Shown one piece after another: positions 8,210 to 16,105 of a stretch of DNA of 64,000 bases (within the stretch, counting starts at the first letter, position 1; every line of letters starts with the position of its first letter). Origin of the DNA: Pseudescherichia sp031998825 (GTDB lineage: Bacteria; Pseudomonadota; Gammaproteobacteria; Enterobacterales; Enterobacteriaceae); NCBI RefSeq assembly GCF_031998825.1, contig NZ_DAMACX010000002.1:62001-126000 (forward strand), given 5' to 3'. Position numbers and translations under genes: made by a program. Below the pieces are notes generated by a model. The model saw nothing but the letters and a program-made list of their open reading frames with translations, was not told the DNA's origin and ran no database searches.

Positions 8210-9169
8210 ATGTCATCATTATCCGTCGCCGTGGTTGCCACACCCGGCGTTAGCCCTTTCCATTTCTCCATACCCTTCATGATTTTCGCTCAGGCCGTCG
8301 AGTCCGGGCTGTTCAGCGTCAGCGTTTGCGCCGACGCGCCCGGTCAGGTCCGTTCCGACATGGGCTTTACCATTAACGTCCCGCACGGCCTTGAGCCACT
8401 GCGCACCGCAGACATCATTGTCATCCCGTACTGGAGCCATCCTGAAGAAAAGCCCGATGAGAACCTGCTCGCCGAACTGAGGGACGCGTGGGTGCGCGGC
8501 GCCGAAGTCGTGGGATTGTGTCTGGGTGCCTACGTACTGGCCTACGCGGGGCTGCTTGATAACCGGCGGGCTGCGACCCACTGGGAGTTTGAGCAGGATT
8601 TCAGAATGCGTTTTCCCCTGGTGCATCTGGACAATAACGCCCTCTACACCACGGACGAGCGCCTCATCACCTCGGCCGGGACCGCGGCGGGCATCGACTG
8701 CTGTCTTAATATCGTGCGGGAACGCTACGGCAGCAGCGCTGCTAACCACGCTGCACGCAGAATGGTGGTCCCTCCCTACCGTGAGGGCGGCCAGGCGCAG
8801 TTTATCGAGCATCCGGTACCGACCAACACACGGGACAAGAAGATCAACGAGCTGCTCGACTATATCCGACGTAATCTCGAAAAGCCGCACGACCTGGACT
8901 CGCTGGCGGGATTCGTGAACATGAGCCGCAGAACGTTTACCCGCCATTTCCTGAAGGCGACAGGCGTGACCGTCGGCGAGTGGATCAACGCCCAGCGCCT
9001 GCAGCGAAGCCAGGAGCTGCTTGAGACAACCAATGCCAGCATCGAGAGCGTTTCCGAGCTGGCCGGCTTCCAGTCGCCGGTATCGTTTCGCCAGAGCTTC
9101 AAGACCCGTTTCAACATCAGCCCCAGTGAATGGCGTCGGGCCTTCCGCGGGCCTGAACCCCTTGCCTGA
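8210..9169 (+). CDS. GlxA-type AraC-family transcriptional regulator
   Basis: The 319-residue protein joins an N-terminal DJ-1/PfpI-like domain (about 1-185, with nucleophile-elbow-like GLCLGAYVLA) to a C-terminal AraC double helix-turn-helix (about 215-310, with FVNMSRRTFTRHF and ELAGFQSPVSFRQSFK). Regulators of this FtrA/GlxA class usually sense a small metabolite through the DJ-1 domain and control nearby catabolic or transport genes. It follows the cytoplasmic MBL gene by 58 bases on the same strand and points towards the oppositely oriented MFS/TatA/MBL genes, so control of the island's enzyme and transport genes is a reasonable guess. Confidence 0.87.
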   Translation: MSSLSVAVVATPGVSPFHFSIPFMIFAQAVESGLFSVSVCADAPGQVRSDMGFTINVPHGLEPLRTADIIVIPYWSHPEEKPDENLLAELRDAWVRGAEVVGLCLGAYVLAYAGLLDNRRAATHWEFEQDFRMRFPLVHLDNNALYTTDERLITSAGTAAGIDCCLNIVRERYGSSAANHAARRMVVPPYREGGQAQFIEHPVPTNTRDKKINELLDYIRRNLEKPHDLDSLAGFVNMSRRTFTRHFLKATGVTVGEWINAQRLQRSQELLETTNASIESVSELAGFQSPVSFRQSFKTRFNISPSEWRRAFRGPEPLA

Positions 9170-9189
9170 TATCACGCGCCTGAATAAAG

Positions 9190-9219
9190 GAGGATGAAGA
9201 CTGTTCATCCTCTTTTTTT
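9190..9219 (+). terminator. Rho-independent terminator after the AraC-type gene
   Basis: A perfect nine-pair stem (GAGGATGAA / TTCATCCTC) with a five-base loop is followed directly by seven Ts. It ends the plus-strand transcription unit of the MBL and regulator genes. Confidence 0.9.
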
Positions 9220-9548
9220 ATTTCACACTGCAACGCGTCTGCAGCCCGCTCAGGGCCAGCTCGCTGAGTTCCCGCGTCGGGGCGGCACAACCTTTTGCCA
9301 GAACATGTACCTGCATGCCCCTGCCTGTGAAGAGAGCGCTGTGTGCGTCACGCAGTGCTGCGTCATCCTTCCCGTCAGCCAGATATCGGTGACGCCTGCG
9401 CCGCGAAGCAACTCCTCCAGCCTTCTTTATAAGCCTGCCGGACAGCGACGACGATTTCCGCCGCGGCGTCTGCAGCGCCTTCGAGCGGATATGCGCCGCC
9501 CGGGGAATAATCATTCTGAACACCGATAGCGATCAGTGCATTTTTCAT
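9218..9548 (-). pseudogene. Wrecked isochorismatase-like cysteine hydrolase gene
   Basis: The frame starts at ATG 9548 with MKNALIAIGVQNDYSPGGAY, which resembles the start of cysteine hydrolases of the isochorismatase family, but the usual first Asp (IDxQND) reads Gly. After about 45 residues the frame jumps past the middle of the family: a second frame gives ELLRGAGVTDIWLTG and the Cys-loop-like MTQHCV, and a third gives VLAKGCAAPTRELSELAL up to a stop at 9218. Only about 330 bases remain of the usual 550-600. So there is an internal deletion plus at least two frameshifts. It is the last member of the minus-strand MBL-tatA-MFS unit, starting 90 bases after the MFS gene. Confidence 0.75.
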
Positions 9549-9637
9549 TGTGTCTTCTTTCAGAAGCAGCGATGAGAAAGGCCCGTTCAGTGCCGTCAGA
9601 AAGGACGGCACGAGGGGGATAAAGGAAGGCGTCACTC

Positions 9638-10822
9638 TCAGGCAGTGGCGGCCCGGCGACGCTGCCAGCTCAGCCAGAGCAGCGGCAGCGCCAGGACAAT
9701 GACCCACGGCAGAAGCAGTTTGTTCATGCTCTGCCAGCCAATGCTGTTGAGCAACGATCCTGCCGCAACCGAGCACAGCAGAGTGAACACAAACACGCTC
9801 ATGTCGTTAACGGCCTGCGCCACCCCTTTTTCTTTTCCACTGTAGGTTGTGGAAAGCAGGCTGGTTGCGCCGATGTAGAGGAAATTCCAGCCGGTGCCGA
9901 CAAAAATCAGTGCGCCGGCAAAGAGCGTCCAGCTCGTTCCCGACAGGGCCAGGCAGACGTAGACGATCATCATTGCCACGCCGGCCAGCATCATTTTGAC
10001 GGAGCCAAAGCGGGCCACCAGTCTGCCGGTGAAGAACGATGGCAGATACATTCCCAGCACATGCAGCTGGATGACTGAGGCGCTTTCCCCCAGCGAGTAG
10101 TCATGGTGCGTCATCGCGATAGGGGTGGCGGTCATGGCCAGCACCATGATCCCGTAGGCTGAGGCAGCCGAAAACAGCGCCACCAGATAAGCCGGCTGGG
10201 TGATGACCTGCGTCCAGCGCCTGGCGGGCGGTGTACCGAGGGTGGCAGTATGGGATTCCCCCGGGACCTTCAGTCCAAGCAGCAGCAGTACGCCAATCGC
10301 CGACATCACGCCCATCAGGACAAAAGAGCCGGCATACGGCGTTGAAAGCAGGTTGCTGCCGGTGCGGCCAAGCCAGGGGCCGGCAAACGCCGCTACCACG
10401 CCACCGGCAATCACCAGCGAAATGGCACGGGTGCGAAATTCCACTGACGCGACTTCACCGGCGGCAAAACGGTAAAACTGGGCAAAGGCCTGGTAAATGC
10501 CCATCAGCAGCATGGCCAGGCAAAGCAGCCAGAAAGAGTGCTGTATCATGGCGACCACAGCAACGGCGGCAGAGACGATGCCTGATGCCGCGCCCAGCAG
10601 AAAGCCTGCGCGACGGCCCATCCGGGTCATCAGAAAGGATGCAGGGAACATGATAAGGGCGGTGCCAAGGCTGCCCATTGCAACCGGTATGGTCGCCCAT
10701 GAGGGATCGGGCGCGAGATATAATCCGGCCAGCCCGCCGATGGTCATCAGTAGTATGGTTACAGTCTGGAATACGGCCTGCGATCCCGCCAGGATCAGGA
10801 CCTGTTTGTACATATTACGCAT
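9638..10822 (-). CDS. MFS transporter
   Basis: The start chosen is ATG 10822 (MRNMYKQVLILAG), which has CGGAG seven bases upstream; longer frames upstream lack a ribosome site. The 394-residue protein has about 12 hydrophobic helices, with the MFS motif between TM2 and TM3 seen as SFLMTRMGRRAGFLLG. It resembles the YfmO/AraJ-like drug or metabolite efflux carriers, but the substrate cannot be read from sequence. It lies downstream of tatA (259 bases) and the exported MBL gene on the same strand, so it may carry that enzyme's substrate or product across the inner membrane. Confidence 0.85.
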   Translation of the reverse strand: MRNMYKQVLILAGSQAVFQTVTILLMTIGGLAGLYLAPDPSWATIPVAMGSLGTALIMFPASFLMTRMGRRAGFLLGAASGIVSAAVAVVAMIQHSFWLLCLAMLLMGIYQAFAQFYRFAAGEVASVEFRTRAISLVIAGGVVAAFAGPWLGRTGSNLLSTPYAGSFVLMGVMSAIGVLLLLGLKVPGESHTATLGTPPARRWTQVITQPAYLVALFSAASAYGIMVLAMTATPIAMTHHDYSLGESASVIQLHVLGMYLPSFFTGRLVARFGSVKMMLAGVAMMIVYVCLALSGTSWTLFAGALIFVGTGWNFLYIGATSLLSTTYSGKEKGVAQAVNDMSVFVFTLLCSVAAGSLLNSIGWQSMNKLLLPWVIVLALPLLWLSWQRRRAATA

Positions 10823-10976
10823 GTGATTACTCCGTTGAATGCAGGCTGAGGGTGAAGCACGTCCTGTCGGTGCCGGTGATGGCCGGTAACCTGAGGAACT
10901 CTCAGCGATAATGCTGATATGGTAAGAGTTGCAGCTTGACGGAGTGAGAAGGTACATGGTCATCTTGCGATGAAAG

Positions 10977-10992
10977 CGGGCCAATCGGCCCG
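10977..10992 (-). terminator. Possible weak terminator after the tatA paralogue
   Basis: CGGGCC-AATC-GGCCCG forms a six-pair hairpin; on the minus strand it is followed by CTTTC. It lies in the long gap between tatA and the MFS gene, so read-through is plausible. Confidence 0.3.
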
Positions 10993-11080
10993 GCATCATG
11001 GGGTGTATAACATGGGACAGGACTTATACGAGTAAAACCGCACAGTAAGCGTGCCGGTATAATAAGATGTCGCAGGTGAA

Positions 11081-11311
11081 TCAGCTCTGTAAGGTATCGC
11101 GGTTTTTAGCGTCCTGTCCGGCATGCGACAGTGCTTCAGTATGCGACTGCGTCGGCTGTGTCGGCGCGCTGTCCTCTTCACCCATCGCTTTCTTAAAACC
11201 CCTGATTGATGCTCCGAGATCGGAGCCGAGAGAGCCCAGTTTTTTGGTGCCAAAAAGCAGCACCACAATGACGGCAATAATTGCCAGCTGCCAGATACTG
11301 ATCCCGCCCAT
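11081..11311 (-). CDS. TatA/TatE paralogue encoded in the island
   Basis: Starting at ATG 11311, with AGGAA upstream, the 76-residue product is almost the same as E. coli TatA through the membrane helix (MGGISIWQLAIIAVIVVLLF), the FG hinge and the amphipathic helix (residues about 21-45, ending GFKKAMG). Only the polar tail diverges and is shorter than that of TatA (89 aa). TatA forms the protein-conducting part of the twin-arginine translocase with TatBC. No tatB or tatC is nearby. The gene upstream encodes a Tat-signal enzyme, so this copy probably boosts or tunes export of that cargo while using the host TatBC. Confidence 0.92.
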   Translation of the reverse strand: MGGISIWQLAIIAVIVVLLFGTKKLGSLGSDLGASIRGFKKAMGEEDSAPTQPTQSHTEALSHAGQDAKNRDTLQS

Positions 11312-11401
11312 ACGTGTTCCTCTGGTGATATAAACAAACCTCATTCAGGCGGCTGGCTGCAGCCGCCTGGCGTCATGTCCGGCACTAGCCTGCCGTAACC
11401 C

Positions 11402-12343
11402 TCAGACGGAAACTGTTTCACCGTCTTCCGGGATAAGCAGACGGTTGTCGAATCCCATCAGCCTGGAGTATTTACGCAAATCGGCGTGCGTGACGGTACA
11501 GTGGTTGACTGCTTCAAGATGGCTCGCGATCAGGGTGGCGTCAGGCATGGCTTCCGCCACCTCGTTTACGTCTTCAACGCCCATAATGATGCCATCCAGG
11601 TTGGTTGCGATGGCAAACCCGGCGTTCATCACGATCACGTCCGGCTTATAGGTTTTCAGCGTTTTTCTGACGTAGCTGTTCCAGCGGGTGTCACCGGTGA
11701 GGTACAGCGTTTCTTCGCCGGCATGACGGAAGACAATGCCACACACGTCACCCAGGCCTTCTCCGGCGACGGCCGTCGCTTCTTCCGTTCCGTGCCGCCC
11801 CGGTGTCCAGCTGAGCGATACGCCCTTGAAGGAAGACTCAGGTGTCAGCACCCGCACGTCCGTAAAGCCCTGCACCCGGATGCGCGCAGCATCGGCTTCG
11901 TGCTGGGCAAAGAGAGGCAGATGCCTGGGAACCAGCTTAACTGCCGCTTCGTCCCAGTGGTCACCCTGCGGATTGCCGTTATGCGTGTGGGTCACGATAA
12001 CCGCGTCCACGTCAAGAATGGTGTTCATCGGTGTTTTTAGCGCCACGCGGGGGTTGCGAAGCTGGCTGTTTAATGTTCCCTCAAAACCCGGATAAGCTTC
12101 TTTTTCCGCCAGATAAGGGTCTATCAGGAACTTAACGCCGGCATAATTAACGATGAGCGTGGCATTACGCACCTGGGTGATTTTTATACGACCACGGCCG
12201 GAAGCTGCGGACACGTCGCCGGCGGTACCGGACGTCGCGGCTGTTAAGGCAGCCTGTGCTGCCGAGGTGAAGGGAATGGATGCCGCTGCGGCGGCCACTG
12301 CGCCGGTCACCGACAGCTGTATGAATTGTCTTCTGGATGTCAT
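11402..12343 (-). CDS. Tat-exported metallo-beta-lactamase-fold enzyme with split metal motif
   Basis: The 313-residue protein starts with a twin-arginine signal (TSRRQFIQLS, then an alanine-rich helix ending SAAQA at about 31), so it should fold with its metals in the cytoplasm and be exported to the periplasm. The mature part is a paralogue of the product of 7372-8151. Its HxHxDH motif is interrupted: HTHNGNPQGDHWDE instead of HTHMDHWDE, five extra residues in frame. GDT and SHLEAVNH remain. It heads a minus-strand unit with tatA 91 bases downstream, then the MFS gene. GAGG precedes the start. Substrate unknown. Confidence 0.88.
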   Translation of the reverse strand: MTSRRQFIQLSVTGAVAAAAASIPFTSAAQAALTAATSGTAGDVSAASGRGRIKITQVRNATLIVNYAGVKFLIDPYLAEKEAYPGFEGTLNSQLRNPRVALKTPMNTILDVDAVIVTHTHNGNPQGDHWDEAAVKLVPRHLPLFAQHEADAARIRVQGFTDVRVLTPESSFKGVSLSWTPGRHGTEEATAVAGEGLGDVCGIVFRHAGEETLYLTGDTRWNSYVRKTLKTYKPDVIVMNAGFAIATNLDGIIMGVEDVNEVAEAMPDATLIASHLEAVNHCTVTHADLRKYSRLMGFDNRLLIPEDGETVSV

Positions 12344-12962
12344 ATCCGTTACCTCAGAGAGTATTACAGTACGGGAGCCCGTACCGGTTAACCGGCACGG
12401 GTCTGGAATATTTATCAGTTCCGCCCGGGAACGCTACGTGACAGTGTCAGCGCAGCAGACACGTAGGCTGTCAGCCCATGCGCGGGTATCTCCCGGTTCG
12501 GATCCTGAAAGAGTAGGGGAAAACAACGAACGACACCCTTTGCTGTGGGTCATTAAGCGATGCCTTCGGGTCAACTGTATGTGTTTATGAAGTGAAGGGG
12601 GCTTTCATCTTTGACTATGAACGCACCTGGAGGCAGCGACTCGCTGATGGCTTAGATGGGCAAGCTCAGAAAAGCAGAGCAGGGCACGCTGTACTTTTCC
12701 GCGCAGGAGAGCCAGCAGACCTGGCAGAGGAAGTGCGAAATGCTTTCATCGCGCTATACCACCCGGCAGTCAGATCAGCTGAGAGTGCGGGCTAATTGAT
12801 CAGAATCTTGGGGCATTTCTGGGGCAAAAACAAGAAATGGGACAGGTTTTGGGGCAGAAAAAAGGTAGTTATAAGTAACTTAGTGTAGTAAGTACAGGGG
12901 TGTAAGTAATTGAATGCAAAGCATTTCACTTAATTAACATAAGCTTAGAAAGAGCAGTGCGG
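12344..12962. other. Right end of the island, no intact gene
   Basis: The stretch upstream of the exported MBL gene must hold its promoter, but none is clear. The only longer frames (around 12592-12795) have no ribosome site and no recognisable product. The interesting content is the group of TGGGGCA-type repeats at 12808-12856 and the attachment-like repeat that begins at 12963. Confidence 0.5.
12808..12856. repeat. Four short TGGGGCA-type direct repeats near the att-like core
   Basis: TTGGGGCA (12808), CTGGGGCA (12819), ATGGGACA (12837) and TTGGGGCA (12849) lie in one orientation with start spacings of 11, 18 and 12 bases, about 110-155 bases from the repeated ttcA core at 12963. This is the pattern of integrase arm-type sites beside a phage attachment core. 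The role is an inference. Confidence 0.45.
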
Positions 12963-13098
12963 TTTGTTCAGGTTGTACTGCTCTTTCTTGTTAACGTCTT
13001 GATGCTCTTGCATGGTGTGCTGTCTCGGTTGACCGGGTCGTCATTCATTCTATGTCGCGTATGGTACGGATTACGGCGACGAATGCCAGCACGTTTTA
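12963..13098. repeat. 136-bp direct repeat, right copy (displaced ttcA 5' end)
   Basis: This is the second copy of the sequence at 6148-6283, differing at two positions by eye. On the minus strand it holds a ttcA start codon and MQEHQDVNKKEQYNLNK, after which homology to ttcA ends, so it is a dead 5' fragment. It also holds the integrase scrap KRAGIRRRNPYHTRH. Its last three bases provide the stop codon of the phzF-like gene. Confidence 0.85.
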
Positions 13099-13887
13099 AC
13101 GTAACAGCACCTTACCAATCAGATAGGTTACTGCCTGCCCGCCGATATGGACCCGATCGCCCACAAGCTGGCAACGTAGGTCTCCTCCGCGCGCTGAACT
13201 TTGATGCGCCAGCATTTCGGTCTTATTCAGTTTTTCCGCCCAGTAAGGAATGAGCATGCTATGGGCAGAGCCGGTAACAGGGTCTTCCGCGACGGCTTCT
13301 CCCGGGCAGAAGAATCGGCTGACAAAATCGTACTCTCCTTCGCCCGGCGCGGTGATACAGACCATTTTTCCGAGAGGCAGCATGGCGTTGATGTCAGGAC
13401 GTACCGCTTCAACCTGACGTTGATTCTCCAGGACAACAAGGTAGTCACGCGCCACGCGCACCTCTTTGCACTCCGTAATCCCCAACGTCTCCAGCAGTAA
13501 AGGCAGTGGCATAACCGGCTCTGTTTGCCAGGCAGGAAAATCAAGCGTCAGCCAGTCGTTACTGCGTGTCACCGTCAGAGGACCCACAAAGCGGGTAGCA
13601 AAATGGATAGTCGTCCCAGGGTAGTTAAGATGTTCAAAAATGATGTGTGCTGCGGCAAGGGTAGCATGGCCACACAAATTTATTTCCCCTTGGGTGGTAA
13701 ACCAGCGCAACTCAAAGCCATTATCATGGGTAACAAAGAATGCAGTTTCTGACTGATTATGCTGTTTCGCCATATTCAGTAATGTCTCATCGGGCAACCA
13801 TTCCGTAAGGGGACATACTGCGGCGGCGTTACCCGCAAACGTGGTGGTGGCAAAGGCATCTACCATATAAAAATCAATTTCTTGCAT
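13096..13887 (-). CDS. PhzF-family isomerase/epimerase-like protein
   Basis: The start chosen is ATG 13887 (MQEIDFYMVDAFATTTFAGN) with GAGG upstream, giving 263 residues, usual for this family. The two mirrored PhzF halves are visible: the first with NQSETAFF (catalytic Glu) and INLCGHATLAAAH, the second with EDPVTGSAHSMLIPYW. PhzF proteins catalyse isomerisations such as that in phenazine synthesis; most enterobacterial members (YddE type) have no proven substrate. No phenazine genes are nearby. Its stop codon lies in the right copy of the 136-bp repeat, so it directly adjoins the island. Confidence 0.9.
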   Translation of the reverse strand: MQEIDFYMVDAFATTTFAGNAAAVCPLTEWLPDETLLNMAKQHNQSETAFFVTHDNGFELRWFTTQGEINLCGHATLAAAHIIFEHLNYPGTTIHFATRFVGPLTVTRSNDWLTLDFPAWQTEPVMPLPLLLETLGITECKEVRVARDYLVVLENQRQVEAVRPDINAMLPLGKMVCITAPGEGEYDFVSRFFCPGEAVAEDPVTGSAHSMLIPYWAEKLNKTEMLAHQSSARGGDLRCQLVGDRVHIGGQAVTYLIGKVLLR

Positions 13888-14154
13888 CACGAAACCTCGC
13901 ATCGCTTTCGGGGAAACCACACTATAACATCCCTCGGCCATACGCTGCGAATAAAACGACGCAATATAATTAGCAAACGTAATTAAAACCCTTCCAGGTT
14001 GCGATGAGTCTTAAATTCACGCCACATTCACTATAAATGAAAAAAACCTCTGGGGCATATTTGATAATAATAAAAGCGTTGTTTTGATAAACAGCATTGA
14101 GAACCGAAAAATATAAATTTAACTTTATAGCTTAATATTATAAGAGGTAAGTAT

Positions 14155-15354
14155 ATGAGTACGACAACTTCTGGAACAGTAGGTCTGAAAGCTAATTTTC
14201 AAGCAGTAGGTGATGGACGTGCAGATGACACCCAGAAAGTTAGCAATTTTTTTGAACATCTTGCTACTAATGGCGGGACTGGGATCATAGAGCCGGGAAC
14301 CTATTTGACCAGTGCTTATTCCAGAAATGGAGGTAATCGTCCATTTACTGTCATAGGTGGAGGGTCTAACGTATCGATTCTGAAAAATAAATCAGCAGGT
14401 AATTTTTTAACATGGACAAATTGCAACAACATCCATATAAAAGGTTTAGAGCTTGATTGTACTTATACAACATTTCCCCCCACAGGCAGTAATTATAAAC
14501 ATGGCTTTAAATTTTCATCCTGTCAAAATTGCTCAGTCGAAAACTCGTCTGTCTATGACTTCGTAGGCACAGGTTTTATGGCTATGCCAGAAAACACGTC
14601 TTCACGACGACCTCTCAACATAACATTTAAAAATTGTGTTGCTCAGGCCACCAAGGCTTTTACAGACTGGTTAGCGGCCAACACAACAGAATTAAAAAGA
14701 AAAAAAGAGTGTATCGGTATGATGCTTGTTGACAGTGATTATAGTACCATACAAGATTGCACCGCTACAGATATGTCTCTATTTGGGATTGAGCTTAAGA
14801 ACAACGCGCAATGGAATAAAGTACTGCACAATAAGGCTGTGACCTGTGTCTATGGCTTTGGTATGGGGCAGCAAACTACTGGGGATATTGGTTGCGAACA
14901 TAATATTGTTGAAGGTTTTCAGGCTAGAAAATGTTATATGGGTGGCATTTTAGGTAAGGCTAAATATAATCTTATGTCTGACTTTAATGTCGATTTTACC
15001 GGCATGACCGCAGCAAATGTGCAAAATGCGTTTCGGTTTCAGTTAAACTCGCGTTTCAACTCGCTGGATAATATCTTAATAAGCGGCATGCCTGCAGGAA
15101 AAACCGCTATTCTGTATGAGACTGGGGCTAACAATAACGTCAGTACAATATCGTTTTGTGAGAACAATACAACCAACAACAACATTCTGGTTGCTTCATA
15201 TGTTCATACATCTTCATCTGCTGCTGACACGATAAATAATTATACCTTGCTGTATCGCTCCAATACACCAAGGAATAAACTAAAGGTATCAGGCAATGCA
15301 GTGAGCAATAATAAGAGTCGGTATCTTTGGGATAATAGTAATATCGTAGTTTGA
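14155..15354 (+). CDS. Right-handed beta-helix protein of phage-tailspike/depolymerase type
   Basis: The 399-residue protein opens with LKANFQAVGDGRADDTQKVS, the typical beginning of pectate-lyase-3 and phage tailspike domains. It continues with many short strands rich in Asn, Gly, Thr and Ser (NCNNIHIKGLELDC, DSDYSTIQDCTATDM) expected for a parallel beta-helix. There is no signal peptide, no phage head-binding domain and no other phage gene around. The base composition is distinctly AT-rich compared with both neighbours, so it is probably a recent arrival, perhaps a stray phage depolymerase. Catalytic residues cannot be assigned. The ribosome site (AGAGG) is good. Confidence 0.75.
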   Translation: MSTTTSGTVGLKANFQAVGDGRADDTQKVSNFFEHLATNGGTGIIEPGTYLTSAYSRNGGNRPFTVIGGGSNVSILKNKSAGNFLTWTNCNNIHIKGLELDCTYTTFPPTGSNYKHGFKFSSCQNCSVENSSVYDFVGTGFMAMPENTSSRRPLNITFKNCVAQATKAFTDWLAANTTELKRKKECIGMMLVDSDYSTIQDCTATDMSLFGIELKNNAQWNKVLHNKAVTCVYGFGMGQQTTGDIGCEHNIVEGFQARKCYMGGILGKAKYNLMSDFNVDFTGMTAANVQNAFRFQLNSRFNSLDNILISGMPAGKTAILYETGANNNVSTISFCENNTTNNNILVASYVHTSSSAADTINNYTLLYRSNTPRNKLKVSGNAVSNNKSRYLWDNSNIVV

Positions 15355-15406
15355 GATATGTCTACTTAATTCCCAATGGCAATTTTTTTCGATGAAATTT
15401 ACTTTG

Positions 15407-15434
15407 GCCGGGAAGGTGACATCACCTTTCCGGC
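15407..15434. terminator. Hairpin downstream of the beta-helix gene
   Basis: GCCGGGAAGGTGA and TCACCTTTCCGGC form a thirteen-arm inverted repeat with a two-base centre between convergent genes (stops at 15354 and 15474). It has no strong T-tract, so it may be a bidirectional terminator or simply a stable hairpin. Confidence 0.45.
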
Positions 15435-15473
15435 ATAACCTATTTAAGTAAAAATGCGTAGCTATATAGCCGT

Positions 15474-15950
15474 TTACCCTCGCAAATTCTGCGCGTAAAA
15501 TTTTAATGCCCTGGCATAACGCTGAATACCCGGCGTCGGCGGATGGTTTGACATCAGCTCAAGCATTAACGTCATCGCGCGATCGTGTTCACCAAGGTTA
15601 TGCAGGCACAGAGCATAAAAGGGTATCGCTTCGCTGGCGTCAGGATAGTCTCTGATAATCTCTTCGAACCCCTGTTTTGCTAACTTGTACTTCCCCAGGC
15701 AGCGCAAAGTACAGGCGAGGCCAAGCTGTGCTTCAAACCTATTGTCGCCCGCCAGCCCTTCGTTTAGCGCAGCCTGATAATACTCAGCGGCGCGCTCTTC
15801 CAGCCCCTCATTGTCATATGACCAGGCGATATTGAGCAGCGCTTCCGCTTTTAACGTCTGGATCGCAGCGAGCGCCCTCAGCAGTTCCCGACTCTCTTCA
15901 TACTGGCCTGCCGTGCGTAGAGCAATTGCTCTTTGCAGGTTAACTTCCAT
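15474..15950 (-). CDS. Tetratricopeptide-repeat protein
   Basis: The 158-residue protein consists of about four helical-pair repeats with the TPR pattern (for example EALLNIAWSYDNEGLEERAAEYYQ and AQLGLACTLRCLGKYKLAKQGF, seen here in parts). There is no signal peptide, so it is a cytoplasmic scaffold. It resembles short TPR proteins found in many Gram-negative and Gram-positive genomes, whose role is unknown. It is a lone gene between two accessory genes. Confidence 0.78.
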   Translation of the reverse strand: MEVNLQRAIALRTAGQYEESRELLRALAAIQTLKAEALLNIAWSYDNEGLEERAAEYYQAALNEGLAGDNRFEAQLGLACTLRCLGKYKLAKQGFEEIIRDYPDASEAIPFYALCLHNLGEHDRAMTLMLELMSNHPPTPGIQRYARALKFYAQNLRG

Positions 15951-16105
15951 ACCTGTCAGCCTTTACGATAAGAAATTTCATTCATAAGAACACATAGTTA
16001 CTTGTGCTTACCACTGCAAACGCCGTTTAGCGAGGCCAATCGCTTTTTCTGGCTAAAAATCGACCTACTCTGGCGTCTCTATTAATAACGCGATGCGGAG
16101 GTGAT

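Noticed and set aside
9194..9529. Plus-strand frame after the AraC-type gene
   Set aside because: It lies within the terminator and antisense to the isochorismatase remnant, and its sequence looks like a random frame.
12592..12795. Open frames at the right end of the island
   Set aside because: No start codon with a ribosome site and no family resemblance in any of the three plus frames; likely non-coding.
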